From: Oceanitalea stevensii
Lineage (GTDB): Bacteria > Actinomycetota > Actinomycetes > Actinomycetales > Actinomycetaceae
Reading direction: 5' to 3'
Assembly (NCBI RefSeq): GCF_014837105.1
Contig: NZ_JACSPO010000001.1
Span: 1,219,088 to 1,283,087 of the forward strand
DNA length: 64,000 nucleotides
Position 1 is the first letter of the stretch. Each line of letters opens with the position of its first letter. Both the position numbers and the translations under genes were made by a program. This document shows, one piece after another, positions 8,632-16,723 of the stretch. Below the pieces are notes generated by a model. The model was not told the DNA's origin, made no database searches, and saw only the letters and a list, made by a program, of their open reading frames with translations.

Positions 8632-9189
8632 TCAGTCCTCCGCGAGCGCCTCGCCCTCGGCCGGCGCCCCGGGACGTGCACGACGGCGGTTCTGCACGGC
8701 CATGGCGACGGCACCGACGAGCAGCCCGCCACCGCCACCGACGACGGCCCCCTTGACCATCGAGCCGAGCGCCCCGGAGCCGATGTCGACGGCGGGCAGG
8801 TCGATGAGACCGTGGCCTGTGAAGATCGTGCAGGCGAGCGCCGCGAGGACGACGGCGAAGCCGCCGAACACGATGGCGCCGGTGGTGCGCTTCATCGCCG
8901 GCTCGGCGCGGAAGGCGAGCTCGCTCACGTCCACCCCTCGCCGGCCGGCGTACCAGATCGTCGCCCAGCTCTGCAGGCCGACGACGAGCATCAGCAGCAC
9001 GGGGAGCAGCAGCTGCCCGAGCAGTGCCGTGACGACCGCGATGCCGATCGAGACGTAGCTCGTGAGGGTGTAGCCGAAGGTGGTGGCCTCCATGAAGACG
9101 GCGCGCTCGCGCTCGTCGCCGTAGCTCGCGCTGTCCAGCGCCATGAGGCGGGCGGCTGCCCGGTCCCGGGCTCCGTGGGTGCTCGTCAT
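8632..9189 (-). CDS. membrane protein cotranscribed with XRE regulator
   Basis: A 185-residue integral membrane protein with four hydrophobic segments (about 38-58, 62-80, 103-125 and 142-165). After the first helical pair there is a [13 protein letters not shown] loop. Its ATG overlaps the stop codon of the upstream XRE gene by four bases (ATGA), and a GGAGAGG site precedes it. Small XRE regulator plus multi-pass membrane protein pairs are frequent in Gram-positive bacteria and resemble two-gene immunity or DUF2178-like modules. Nothing in the sequence gives a specific activity. The C-terminus is charged and Ala/Glu-rich. Confidence 0.75.
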   Translation of the reverse strand: MTSTHGARDRAAARLMALDSASYGDERERAVFMEATTFGYTLTSYVSIGIAVVTALLGQLLLPVLLMLVVGLQSWATIWYAGRRGVDVSELAFRAEPAMKRTTGAIVFGGFAVVLAALACTIFTGHGLIDLPAVDIGSGALGSMVKGAVVGGGGGLLVGAVAMAVQNRRRARPGAPAEGEALAED

Positions 9190-9437
9190 CGTCGTGCCTC
9201 TCCTGTGGTGGTGTCCTCGTCCTGGCCGAACAGCTCCTCGACGGTGGAGCCGAGCGCGCGGGCGACCCGCAGCGCGAGATGGACCGACGGCGCGTAGTCG
9301 CCCTGCTCGACGGCGATCACCGTCTGCCGGCTGACACCGACGGCCGTGGCGAGCTCGGCCTGCGTCAGGCGCTGCTCGCGTCGGCGCCGGCGGACGGGGT
9401 TGTCCGTGCCGCTCGGGGCGACGGCTCGTGGGCTCAT
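9186..9437 (-). CDS. XRE/Cro-type helix-turn-helix regulator
   Basis: An 83-residue DNA-binding protein, essentially one HTH_3 domain. [33 protein letters not shown] features place the helix-turn-helix at about residues 20-47, and the fold continues through [16 protein letters not shown] to residue 64. The C-terminal ELFG followed by acidic residues is usual for this family. The ATG is leaderless: a TAACAT -10 box ends six bases before it, and a TTGACA -35 lies 18 bases further up. Two near-identical palindromes overlap and flank that -35, so autoregulation is likely. It is translationally coupled to the membrane protein that follows. Confidence 0.9.
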   Translation of the reverse strand: MSPRAVAPSGTDNPVRRRRREQRLTQAELATAVGVSRQTVIAVEQGDYAPSVHLALRVARALGSTVEELFGQDEDTTTGEARR

Positions 9438-9443
9438 GCCCCG

Positions 9444-9473
9444 ATGTTAAGGACGCTTGACATGCCATGTCAA
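9444..9473 (-). promoter_or_regulatory. promoter of XRE-membrane operon
   Basis: On the minus strand a perfect TTGACA (9473-9468) is separated by 18 bases from TAACAT (9449-9444), which ends six bases before the ATG at 9437. This is the closest match to the sigma-70-type consensus that I found in the window and implies a leaderless transcript. Confidence 0.75.
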
Positions 9474-9474
9474 G
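9456..9474. promoter_or_regulatory. operator palindrome 1 (XRE)
   Basis: CTTGACATG-C-CATGTCAAG is a perfect nine-base inverted repeat around one central base. It covers the -35 element of the XRE promoter, a position expected for a repressor site. Confidence 0.7.
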
Positions 9475-9478
9475 GCTG

Positions 9479-9497
9479 CTTGACACGCAGTGTCAAG
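9479..9497. promoter_or_regulatory. operator palindrome 2 (XRE)
   Basis: CTTGACAC-GCA-GTGTCAAG is a perfect eight-base inverted repeat. It shares the CTTGACA half-site with the first palindrome, and the two sites begin 23 bases apart. A further GTTGACAC half-site starts at 9502. Confidence 0.7.
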
Positions 9498-9511
9498 GTC
9501 CGTTGACACGG

Positions 9512-10420
9512 TCAGTCGTGGAGCCGCACCTCGGTCGCCTTGTGGCCGCGCGGCTCCAGCTGGAGCGTGGAGTGCTCGACGTCGAAGTGGCCCTCGAGGC
9601 AGTGCTGCAGCGCGTCGAGGACCACGCAGAAACGGTCCGGGTGCAGCACGCCGTCCTCGACGACGACGTGCGCGGAGACGACCGGCACGCCGGAGGTGAT
9701 CGTCCAGGCGTGGAGGTCGTGGACCGTGACGACCCCCTCGACCTCGCACATGTGCTCCCGCAGCTCGGCGAGCGACATGTCCTCCGGCGCCCCCTCGAGC
9801 AGGACGCGGGCGACGTCGCGCAGGAGGAGCAGCGCGCGCGGGACGATGAACGCGCCGAGCGCCACGGAGGCGACGGCGTCGGCCTGCGTCCAGCCGGTCA
9901 CCGCGATGACGGCCGCGGCGACGAGCACCGCCACCGAGCCGAGCAGGTCCCCGAGCACCTCGAGGTAGGCGCCACGGACGTTGAGGCTCTCCCCCCGCCC
10001 ACCGCTGAGCAGCCACAGGGACACGAGGTTCGCGACGAGCCCGACCGTGCCGACGAGCACCATGAGGCCGGTGCGGATCTCCGGCTCCGTCCCGAACCTC
10101 CCCACGCCCTCGACGATGACGACCACGCCGACGACGAGGAGGATCGCGCCGTTGACGAGCGCCGCGAGGATCTCCGCCCGCTGCCAGCCGAAGGTCCACC
10201 TCCCCCGCGCGGGACGGGAGGCGATCCACGTGGCCGCGAGCGCCAGGCCGAGCGCGGCCGTGTCGGAGAGCATGTGCCCGGCGTCGGCGAGGAGGGCGAG
10301 CGAGCCGGACAGCCACCCGCCGACGGCCTCGACCACCATGACGGTGGCGGTGACGAGGAAGGCCGCGAGGAGCCGCGAGCGGTGCGCCGCGGCGGCGGTG
10401 TGGTGGTGGTCGTGGGGCAC
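9512..10420 (-). CDS. cation diffusion facilitator transporter (Zn-type)
   Basis: A 302-residue inner-membrane metal/proton antiporter. The N-terminus is His-rich (HDHHH near residue 4). Six transmembrane helices span about 17-200; helix II carries ADAGHMLSD (about 45-53), with the His/Asp metal site of zinc-specific CDF proteins, and helix V carries TGWTQADAVAS (about 180-190), the second Asp pair position. The cytoplasmic C-terminal domain (about 205-300) contains VHDLHAWTI and HVVVEDG, the usual ferredoxin-like metal sensor. The start is GTG, one base after the stop of the metallopeptidase gene, suggesting cotranscription. Zinc or cobalt efflux is the likely role. Confidence 0.92.
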   Translation of the reverse strand: MPHDHHHTAAAAHRSRLLAAFLVTATVMVVEAVGGWLSGSLALLADAGHMLSDTAALGLALAATWIASRPARGRWTFGWQRAEILAALVNGAILLVVGVVVIVEGVGRFGTEPEIRTGLMVLVGTVGLVANLVSLWLLSGGRGESLNVRGAYLEVLGDLLGSVAVLVAAAVIAVTGWTQADAVASVALGAFIVPRALLLLRDVARVLLEGAPEDMSLAELREHMCEVEGVVTVHDLHAWTITSGVPVVSAHVVVEDGVLHPDRFCVVLDALQHCLEGHFDVEHSTLQLEPRGHKATEVRLHD

Positions 10421-10421
10421 G

Positions 10422-10781
10422 TCAGCCCCAGCCGAGCTCGTGGAGGCGCTCGTCGTCGATGCCGAAGTGGTGGGCGATCTCGTGGACGACCGTGACGGCG
10501 ACCTCCTCGACCACCTCCTCGGCGCTCTCGCACATGCGCAGCGTGGGTCCCCGGAAGATCGTGATGCGGTCGGGCAGGGAGCCGGCCGCCCACCAGGAGT
10601 CCCGCTCGGTGAGCGGGGTGCCCTCGTACAGCCCGAGCAGGTCGGGGTCGCCCGCGTCGGCCGGCGGCTCGTCCTCGACGAGGACGACGACGTTGTCCAT
10701 CTGCGCCGTCAGCTCGGGGGGCACGAGGTCCAGGCCGTCGCTGACAGCCTCCTCGAACTCCGCGCGGGACATCTCGACCAT
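10422..10781 (-). CDS. zinicin-like metallopeptidase family protein
   Basis: A 119-residue small zinc metalloprotein. The HEIAHHFG motif at 100-107 (HExxH, then a downstream Asp/His in GIDDERLHELGW) is the signature of the actinobacterial zinicin-like DUF1025 family. The length matches that family. The ATG is preceded by GATGAT ending six bases upstream, so the transcript may be leaderless. It is immediately upstream of the CDF exporter, separated by one base, and this zinc enzyme/zinc exporter pairing is suggestive. Its proteolytic activity and substrate are not established. Confidence 0.88.
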   Translation of the reverse strand: MVEMSRAEFEEAVSDGLDLVPPELTAQMDNVVVLVEDEPPADAGDPDLLGLYEGTPLTERDSWWAAGSLPDRITIFRGPTLRMCESAEEVVEEVAVTVVHEIAHHFGIDDERLHELGWG

Positions 10782-10856
10782 GGCCCCATCATCACCCAGG
10801 CCACCGGCACCCCGGCAGGCGATCCGAGGACGTGCCGCAGACCACACCCAGGCGTT

Positions 10857-10886
10857 TTGCTCCTACGCCGTTCTTCCCCCTATGCT
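10857..10886 (+). promoter_or_regulatory. promoter of tRNA-Glu/Asp/Phe cluster
   Basis: A TTGCTC -35 (10857-10862) and TATGCT -10 (10881-10886) are 18 bases apart and lie about 45 bases before tRNA-Glu. The surrounding bases are the most AT-rich in the neighbourhood. Confidence 0.5.
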
Positions 10887-10930
10887 TATGGAGGTCTTGG
10901 GGCGCCTCGGCGTCACGGGCGTCCGAACGG

Positions 10931-11003
10931 GCCCCCATCGTCTAGCGGCCTAGGACCCCGCCCTTTCACGGCGGTAGCACGGGTTCGAATCCCGTTGGGG
11001 GTA
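10931..11003 (+). tRNA. tRNA-Glu (TTC)
   Basis: A 73-base cloverleaf. The anticodon arm is CCGCC-CTTTCAC-GGCGG with TTC, the T arm is ACGGG-TTCGAAT-CCCGT, and the acceptor GCCCCCA pairs with TGGGGGT with a terminal G-T pair. CCA is not encoded. It is the first tRNA of a three-gene cluster. Confidence 0.96.
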
Positions 11004-11046
11004 CGAACCAGCACGACAAGCAGTACAGCAGGAAGCCTTACCACAA

Positions 11047-11120
11047 GGCCCCGTAGCGCAGTTGGTTAGCGCGCCGCCCTGTCACGGCGGAGGTCGCGGG
11101 TTCAAGTCCCGTCGGGGTCG
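11047..11120 (+). tRNA. tRNA-Asp (GTC)
   Basis: A 74-base cloverleaf. The anticodon arm is CCGCC-CTGTCAC-GGCGG with GTC, the T loop is TTCAAGT, and the acceptor GGCCCCG pairs with CGGGGTC. The discriminator is G11120, the usual identity base for tRNA-Asp. Confidence 0.96.
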
Positions 11121-11125
11121 CGGCG

Positions 11126-11157
11126 GAAGGCCCGGTCAGAGTTCTGGCCGGGCCTTC
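11126..11157 (+). terminator. hairpin between tRNA-Asp and tRNA-Phe
   Basis: A 14-base stem with one G-T pair (11126-11139 against 11144-11157) and a four-base loop. There is no U-tract, so it may be a processing signal or partial terminator within the tRNA cluster. Confidence 0.5.
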
Positions 11158-11165
11158 GCACTCCA

Positions 11166-11238
11166 GGCTCTGTAGCTCAGTTGGTAGAGCGTTCGACTGA
11201 AAATCGAAAGGTCACCGGATCGACGCCGGTCGGAGCCA
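11166..11238 (+). tRNA. tRNA-Phe (GAA), unusual T loop
   Basis: A 73-base cloverleaf with anticodon stem TTCGA/TCGAA around CTGAAAA, so the anticodon is GAA. The acceptor GGCTCTG pairs with CGGAGCC with one T-G pair. The T arm is ACCGG-ATCGACG-CCGGT: the loop begins with A where nearly all tRNAs have T54. All stems are intact, so the gene looks functional. Confidence 0.94.
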
Positions 11239-11244
11239 CACACA

Positions 11245-11281
11245 GAAGAACCCCCGCCTCGTGCGGGGGTTCTTCGTTTTT
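11245..11281 (+). terminator. rho-independent terminator of tRNA cluster
   Basis: A perfect 13-base stem (11245-11257 against 11263-11275) with loop CTCGT is followed by GTTTTT. It is the only textbook terminator with a T-run in the window. Confidence 0.92.
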
Positions 11282-11358
11282 CCGCCCGCGTGGTGGGGCC
11301 GGGACGGGCGAGGGCCCCGCACCTGGGCGGGGCGGGGCCCCGCTCGTGCCCTACCCGG

Positions 11359-14300
11359 TCAGGAGGCCGGGGGGCGACGCACGCCCAGCGTGTCCTTCCC
11401 GTCGCCGTTCCAGTCACCGACGTACACCTCGTCGCCGGAGCGGCCGTAGACGATGGCGAAGTCGGCCGGACCGCCACGCAGGGAGTTCTTCACGTGGAAC
11501 TCCCGGTCGCGGCGGATCGCGAAGGTGTCCGTGCCGTTGCCGTCCCAGTCACCGGCGAGGGTGACGTCACCGGGGCGGCCGTAGGTGAGGACGACGTCGG
11601 CGTCGCCGCCGGCGATGCGGTTCTTCACGTGGTAGGTCGCACCGCGACGCACCGCGAAGGTGTCCGAGCCGTTGCCGTCCCAGTCGCCCACCATGACCTC
11701 GTCGTTCGCGCGGCCGTAGGTGATGACGTGGTCGGCGTCGCCGCCCCGCAGGGAGTTCTTCACGTGGTACTCCGCGCCGCGGCGGACCGCCAGCGTGTCG
11801 ACACCGTCACGGTCCCAGTCACCCACGAGGACGACGTCGTCCGCGCGCCCGTAGGTGAGCACGGTGCTCGCCGGCCCGCCCTGGGGCGCGTCGTTGACGA
11901 AGTACTGCTTCCCGCGGCGCACGGTGATGGTGTCCGTGCCGTTCCCGTCCCAGTCACCGATGAGCACCTCGTCGGTGCGCCGGCCGTACTGGAACGCGTA
12001 GTGCGCGGTCCCCGACCAGTCGTTGGACAGGAAGAAGCCGAACCGCTGGGCCGGGGGCTGCGGCTCGTCCGCACCCTCGACGGTCACCGGCACCCGGACG
12101 GTGGTGCCGCTGGGGGCGGCCTCCATCTCGAGGGTGTACTCGCCGTCCAGGTCGGCCGGCACGGTGAAGGTGACCGTGGCCGCGCCGTCGGTGACGGCGG
12201 CGGTGTGCACGGCCTCGCCGCGCTCGCCGTCCTCGCCGACGAGGTAGACGGTCAGCTCGGTGTTGTCCGGGCTGCCGAGGGAGGTGAGGTCGAGCCTGCT
12301 GACCTCGAAGGAGACGTCCTCGCCGGCGACGAGCTCGCTCGGCAGGGGGCTGACGACCGTGGCCCGGCGGGCGAAGTCGGGCGACAGCGGGGAGCTGGCC
12401 TCGATGTACTCGATCCAGGCGTCCCGGTCGACGAGGCCGGTGTCCTGCACGTCGGTGGCCTCACGGAAGACCGTGAAGTTGTCACCGCCCTGCGCCAGGA
12501 AGGAGAAGGTCCCGATCCGGTACTCGGCGGCCGGGTCGATCGGGGCGCCGTCGACCGTCACGGAGGTGATCCGCTCCCCGCTCTCCGCCTCCGGGTCCAG
12601 CGTGTAGGACACGTTGTCCGACAGGCCCAGGTGCAGGAAGGGGTTGGAGGCGGTCGAGGGCTGCCACTGCTGCTCGAGCATCGTGACGAACTGCTCGCCC
12701 GTGAGGGTCACCGTCCACAGGTTGTTGACGAAGGGCAGCACGGCGTTCGCCTCGGCGAAGGTGATCTCACCGTTCTCGCCCCGCAGCAGCTCGGCGCGCA
12801 GCCCGCCGGGGTTGACCACGCCGATCTCCGCGGCGCCCAGACGCTCCTCGCTCAGCTTGTCGCGCAGCACGTTGGCCACGAGGTTGCCCAGCGTGGACTC
12901 CCTCGTGCGGTCGTCGCGCACGAGGTCACCGGCGGCGTTGGTCGTGTGCGCCGTCGTGATGTCGGCGCTCACCTCGCCGACGACGACGCTGCCGATCTCC
13001 CGGGCCTCGGCGAGCGCGGCGTCGAGGATCGTCTTGACCTCGGCGACGCGCGGGTAGGTCTCGACGAGCTCCTCGAAGGGCGCCGTCGTCATGGGCACGT
13101 TCCGCTGCTCGTAGTCCACGACCTCGCTGCTCTCGCGGTCGACGGTGAGGACGACCTGCGAGACGTACGTGCCGTAGCTCTCGCCCTGGATGACGGGCCG
13201 CAGGGCCGCGCCGTCGGTCCCGGGGACCGGGCCGTCCCAGGCGTAGACCTCGTGCGTGTGGCCGTTGAAGATCGCGTCCACGTCCGCGCTGGTGTCGTTG
13301 ACGATGCCCGCGAAGACCTCGCTCGTCGCGATCTGCTCCTCGAGCGTCGAGCCGGAGCCGGCCGGCGCCCCCTCGTGGAAGGACGCGACGATGACGTCGG
13401 CCGCGCCGCTCTCGCTCAGCTCGCCGGCGACGCGGTTGACCGCCTCGACCGGGTTCCCGAACGTGAGGCCCTCGATACCGCCGGGGGTCACGAGGGTCGG
13501 CGTCTCCTGGGTGACGACGCCGATGACCGCCACGGTCACGCCGTCGACCTCGAAGGTGTCGTACTCCGGCAGGGCCGGCTCACCGTCCGGGCCGTAGACG
13601 TTCGCCCCGAGGTGCTCGAAGTCGGCCCAGTCGGTGACCTGGCCGGTGAGGTTGTCGAAGCCGGCGTCGAACTCGTGGTTGCCGACGTTCGACACCGCGA
13701 CGTCCAGGGCGTTGAGGACGTCGATGGTGGGCTTGTCCTCCTGCACGGAGGAGGTGAACAGCGAGGCGCCGATGTTGTCGCCCGAGGACAGGAGGAGGGT
13801 GCTGTCCTCCCCGCCCTCGGCGCGCAGCTCCTCGATCGTCCCCGCGAAGGAGAGGGTCGCGTTGGTGACGACGCCGGTCTGCCGGTTGGTGACGTAGTCG
13901 TTGAGCCGGCCGTGGAAGTCGTTGAAGGCCAGCAGGTTGATGTCGACCGTGGGCTCCGGCTCGTCGGCGAGGAGGTCGAGCCCGACGATGATCGGGTCGT
14001 GGTCGCTGGACCGGTACGGCGAGGCGTCGTGGAAGTCGGTGACGTTGTAGTTGTACCGGCTGTACTCGAAGGCGATGGACTCGTAGGCGTTGATGTTCCA
14101 GATGTCCGCGCCGGTCACCGCTGCGGTGGCCGCCTCGCTCGCGAGGACGTGGTCCAGCGAGCCGACCATCGAGCCGAAGGAGTAGGTCGACTTCTCGGTG
14201 AGCTCGGCGCCGAGGTCCGTGTAGCCGTTCTCGTAGAAGACCTGCATCGGGTCTTCCTGGGTGTAGGAGTTGAAGTCACCGGCGAGGAGGACCAGCTCCG

Positions 14301-16422
14301 TGCCGGCGTCGGCCGCGACCTCGTCGGCGAAGGCGACGAGCGCCTCGGCCTGGCGGACGCGGTCGGGGTTCGAGGCCCCCTGGCCGTCGCCCTGGTCGGC
14401 GTTCTCGCCCGTGCCGGAGCCCTTGGACTTGAAGTGGTTGTTGATGACGACGAAGGAGTCGGCGTCCTCGACGACGTCACCGTTCTCGTCGACCGGCGCG
14501 AACTCCTGGGCCATCGGCTCGCGGGCGTTGCCGAACGCGGCGCTGTCGAGCAGGATCTCGGTGCCGCCGACCGGGGCGACGGCGTCGACCTGGTAGATGA
14601 AGGCGTTGCGGATGACGTCCTCCGCCGCGGGGAACTGCTCCGCGGACACGACGTACTCCCACCGCTCCTCGCCGGCGCCGGCGTTGAGGGCGTCGACGAG
14701 GTCGGACAGGGCGTGGTCACGGTCGGCAGCGGTGTTGCTGGGCGCGAAGGGCAGCGAGTTCTCGATCTCCTGGAGGGCGACGACGTCGGCGTCCAGGGCG
14801 TTGACGGCGCTGACGATCTTCTCGGTCTGACGGGCGAGGTTCGCCGCGTCGTAGGCCCCGCGGACGTCGCAGCTGCGGGCCGTCGTCGGGCCACCCAGGC
14901 GGTCGCCGAAGAAGCCGCAGCCGGCCTCCTCGTCGCCGAGGCTGGTGAAGTAGTTGAGGACGTTGAAGGTCGCGACCCTCACGTCCCCGCCGACCTCCCC
15001 CGGAGCCTCCGGCCGGGTGTTCTCCCAGCTGATGGGCTGGACCTCGGCGGTGTTGGCGCCGGTGAGGCGGCTCTGCGGCTGGAAGTTCCAGGTGGCGTCC
15101 TCCCCTGCGATGGTGCGGCGGAAGTCGAGGATGACGGGACCCTCGAACTCGACCGGCGCGCCGACCCGGACCGGGTTGTCCGGCGTCAGGTAGGCGACCG
15201 GGGTCTCGTGGTTGTCGAAGGAGAAGTTGGTCCAGTCGTGGCTGGAGCCGTCGTCCATCCGGATCTCGCGGTCGGCGTTCGCGGCGACGAGGTCGGTGTA
15301 CGCCTCGGTGCCGGGGCGCACGACGTCGGTGGGCTGGCGCAGGGGCTCGTCGCCGGCAGCCAGGCCCACCCAGCCGAAGCGGTTGGTGTGGTAGGTGTCG
15401 GTCACCGTGAAGTCGCCCTGCGGGGCGAGCAGCATGCCCTCGAGGGCCTCGCGCTCGTCGACCGCGGGCAGGGGAACCTGGGCCGGGACGACGGCGGCGG
15501 CGGGCTCGTCGAGGACGCTGTGGCTCGCCGCGGCGATCTGGGTGAGGCCGAAGTACTCGCCGGCCGTGCCGGTCACCTCGACGTGGTCACCGACCTCGAC
15601 GTCACTGGCGAGCTGCGTGCCGCCGCCGAAGACGAAGATGCCGTGCGAGGCGTCGTGGCCCTCGAGGTCCGCTCCCGTGCCGGGCGTCTGGATGAAGGCG
15701 CCGTTGAAGCCGCCGTCGGCGTAGACGCCGGTGACGACGCCGCGGGTGGTGACGGTCCGGTCCAGCAGCGGGGTGGCGTCACCGGTGCCCTGGATCTCGG
15801 CGATCGGCGTCACCTCGCCCGGCTCGGGCTCCGGGTCCGGGTCCGGCTCCTCGGCGGCGGTGTTGAGGGCGCCGAAGGAGCTCGCGGACGGGCCGGTCCA
15901 CACGCCGTCGATGCGCTGCAGGGACTCCCCGGCCGGGGTGGTGTTCGTCTGCGCGACACCGATGTCGGTGCTCGCCGTCCCGGCGGCCGGGCCGTCGGCC
16001 GCCGTCATGGTCCCCTCGTAGGAGAGGAGCTCGACGACCGTTCCCTCGGGGTCCACCAGCGCCACACCGTCGGGGCTGCCGTTCTGGATCCCGTCCGTCG
16101 GGTACTCCTCCACGACGACGCCGGAGTCGCCGACGACGCCGCTGAGCGTCCGCGGGCCGTACGCCGTGTTGTTGCTGCCGTTGTAGAGGACGATCTGCCA
16201 GCCGCTGAGGTCGGTGCCGACCGGCGCCTGGATCTCGATCGCCTCACCGACGTCGGTGCCGGCGTTGTCGTAGTGGATCTCGCTGATGAACACGGGTCCC
16301 GTGCTCATGAGCGCGGCGGCGGGTGCGACGGCGACGAGCGGGGTGAGGATGAGGGAGGCGACTCCGACCGCGGCCACACCCCCTCTGCCACGAGTGGTGG
16401 ACCTACGGGGAACTCGGCTCAC
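11359..16422 (-). CDS. giant secreted ExeM/NucH-type nuclease fused to 5'-nucleotidase
   Basis: A 1687-residue extracellular protein. In order: signal peptide (1 to about 38), lamin-tail-like domain (42-190), OB-like region of the ExeM/NucH family (205-470), endonuclease/exonuclease/phosphatase domain (480-818, with GDFN at 715-718 and SDHD at 806-809), UshA-type metallophosphoesterase (827-1095, with NDFHG at 834-838, GNHEFD at 914-919 and GHTH at 1054-1057), 5'-nucleotidase C-terminal domain (about 1145-1345), an Ig-like domain, and five 45-residue GDWDGNGTDT repeats. The GTG at 16422 is chosen because AAGGAG lies five to six bases upstream; the frame is open for 81 bases more. One polypeptide could cut extracellular DNA or RNA to nucleotides and dephosphorylate them. 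No sortase motif is visible. Confidence 0.92.
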   Translation of the reverse strand: MSRVPRRSTTRGRGGVAAVGVASLILTPLVAVAPAAALMSTGPVFISEIHYDNAGTDVGEAIEIQAPVGTDLSGWQIVLYNGSNNTAYGPRTLSGVVGDSGVVVEEYPTDGIQNGSPDGVALVDPEGTVVELLSYEGTMTAADGPAAGTASTDIGVAQTNTTPAGESLQRIDGVWTGPSASSFGALNTAAEEPDPDPEPEPGEVTPIAEIQGTGDATPLLDRTVTTRGVVTGVYADGGFNGAFIQTPGTGADLEGHDASHGIFVFGGGTQLASDVEVGDHVEVTGTAGEYFGLTQIAAASHSVLDEPAAAVVPAQVPLPAVDEREALEGMLLAPQGDFTVTDTYHTNRFGWVGLAAGDEPLRQPTDVVRPGTEAYTDLVAANADREIRMDDGSSHDWTNFSFDNHETPVAYLTPDNPVRVGAPVEFEGPVILDFRRTIAGEDATWNFQPQSRLTGANTAEVQPISWENTRPEAPGEVGGDVRVATFNVLNYFTSLGDEEAGCGFFGDRLGGPTTARSCDVRGAYDAANLARQTEKIVSAVNALDADVVALQEIENSLPFAPSNTAADRDHALSDLVDALNAGAGEERWEYVVSAEQFPAAEDVIRNAFIYQVDAVAPVGGTEILLDSAAFGNAREPMAQEFAPVDENGDVVEDADSFVVINNHFKSKGSGTGENADQGDGQGASNPDRVRQAEALVAFADEVAADAGTELVLLAGDFNSYTQEDPMQVFYENGYTDLGAELTEKSTYSFGSMVGSLDHVLASEAATAAVTGADIWNINAYESIAFEYSRYNYNVTDFHDASPYRSSDHDPIIVGLDLLADEPEPTVDINLLAFNDFHGRLNDYVTNRQTGVVTNATLSFAGTIEELRAEGGEDSTLLLSSGDNIGASLFTSSVQEDKPTIDVLNALDVAVSNVGNHEFDAGFDNLTGQVTDWADFEHLGANVYGPDGEPALPEYDTFEVDGVTVAVIGVVTQETPTLVTPGGIEGLTFGNPVEAVNRVAGELSESGAADVIVASFHEGAPAGSGSTLEEQIATSEVFAGIVNDTSADVDAIFNGHTHEVYAWDGPVPGTDGAALRPVIQGESYGTYVSQVVLTVDRESSEVVDYEQRNVPMTTAPFEELVETYPRVAEVKTILDAALAEAREIGSVVVGEVSADITTAHTTNAAGDLVRDDRTRESTLGNLVANVLRDKLSEERLGAAEIGVVNPGGLRAELLRGENGEITFAEANAVLPFVNNLWTVTLTGEQFVTMLEQQWQPSTASNPFLHLGLSDNVSYTLDPEAESGERITSVTVDGAPIDPAAEYRIGTFSFLAQGGDNFTVFREATDVQDTGLVDRDAWIEYIEASSPLSPDFARRATVVSPLPSELVAGEDVSFEVSRLDLTSLGSPDNTELTVYLVGEDGERGEAVHTAAVTDGAATVTFTVPADLDGEYTLEMEAAPSGTTVRVPVTVEGADEPQPPAQRFGFFLSNDWSGTAHYAFQYGRRTDEVLIGDWDGNGTDTITVRRGKQYFVNDAPQGGPASTVLTYGRADDVVLVGDWDRDGVDTLAVRRGAEYHVKNSLRGGDADHVITYGRANDEVMVGDWDGNGSDTFAVRRGATYHVKNRIAGGDADVVLTYGRPGDVTLAGDWDGNGTDTFAIRRDREFHVKNSLRGGPADFAIVYGRSGDEVYVGDWNGDGKDTLGVRRPPAS
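11362..11988 (-). repeat. five FG-GAP/VCBS-like protein repeats
   Basis: Four complete and one truncated 45-codon (135-base) units encode YGRxxDEVxVGDWDGNGxDT followed by AVRRG and YHVKNSLxGGxAD. The DWDGNGTDT loop resembles calcium-binding repeats. The units are strongly similar to one another at DNA level, a likely site of recombination between copies. Confidence 0.85.
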
Positions 16423-16723
16423 GGGTGCTCCTTCTCCGGCCGCCCGGCCGGTTGTTCGTGCGCGCGACGACGCGCGCAGTGGAGGGGTAGGCCCGTTCAT
16501 CATGTGGCACGGGCCACTCTCTCGTCAACGTCTCACAGTGCGAGACACCGCCCGTTCACCCTCCCGTCACCGCCGAGTCACCGCCCGCGAGGAGCCCGTC
16601 CGCACCGGGCCCGCGCGCGGCGCGCGGGGCGAGGACGTGCACGGCGCACCGATCCCCGCGATCATGGGGCAGCAACGACGACTGCACGACGACGGCGCTT
16701 CGGCGCGGAGAAGAGGGAGACGC
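16423..16723. other. divergent intergenic region
   Basis: About 300 bases between the giant nuclease and the holin-X gene. It holds the nuclease promoter (16499-16528), a GTCTC-N7-GAGAC inverted repeat near 16530-16546 and a GTGGC-ACGG-GCCAC inverted repeat at 16504-16517 inside the promoter spacer. I see no small gene with a ribosome-binding site. Confidence 0.5.
16499..16528 (-). promoter_or_regulatory. promoter of nuclease-nucleotidase gene
   Basis: TTGACG (16528-16523) and CATGAT (16504-16499) are 18 bases apart on the minus strand, giving a leader of about 70 bases. A GTGGC/GCCAC inverted repeat in the spacer is a possible operator. Confidence 0.45.

Noticed and set aside
11362..11988. 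Direct repeats that might look like a CRISPR array
   Set aside because: The 135-base units are contiguous coding repeats with no spacers, and no cas gene is near.
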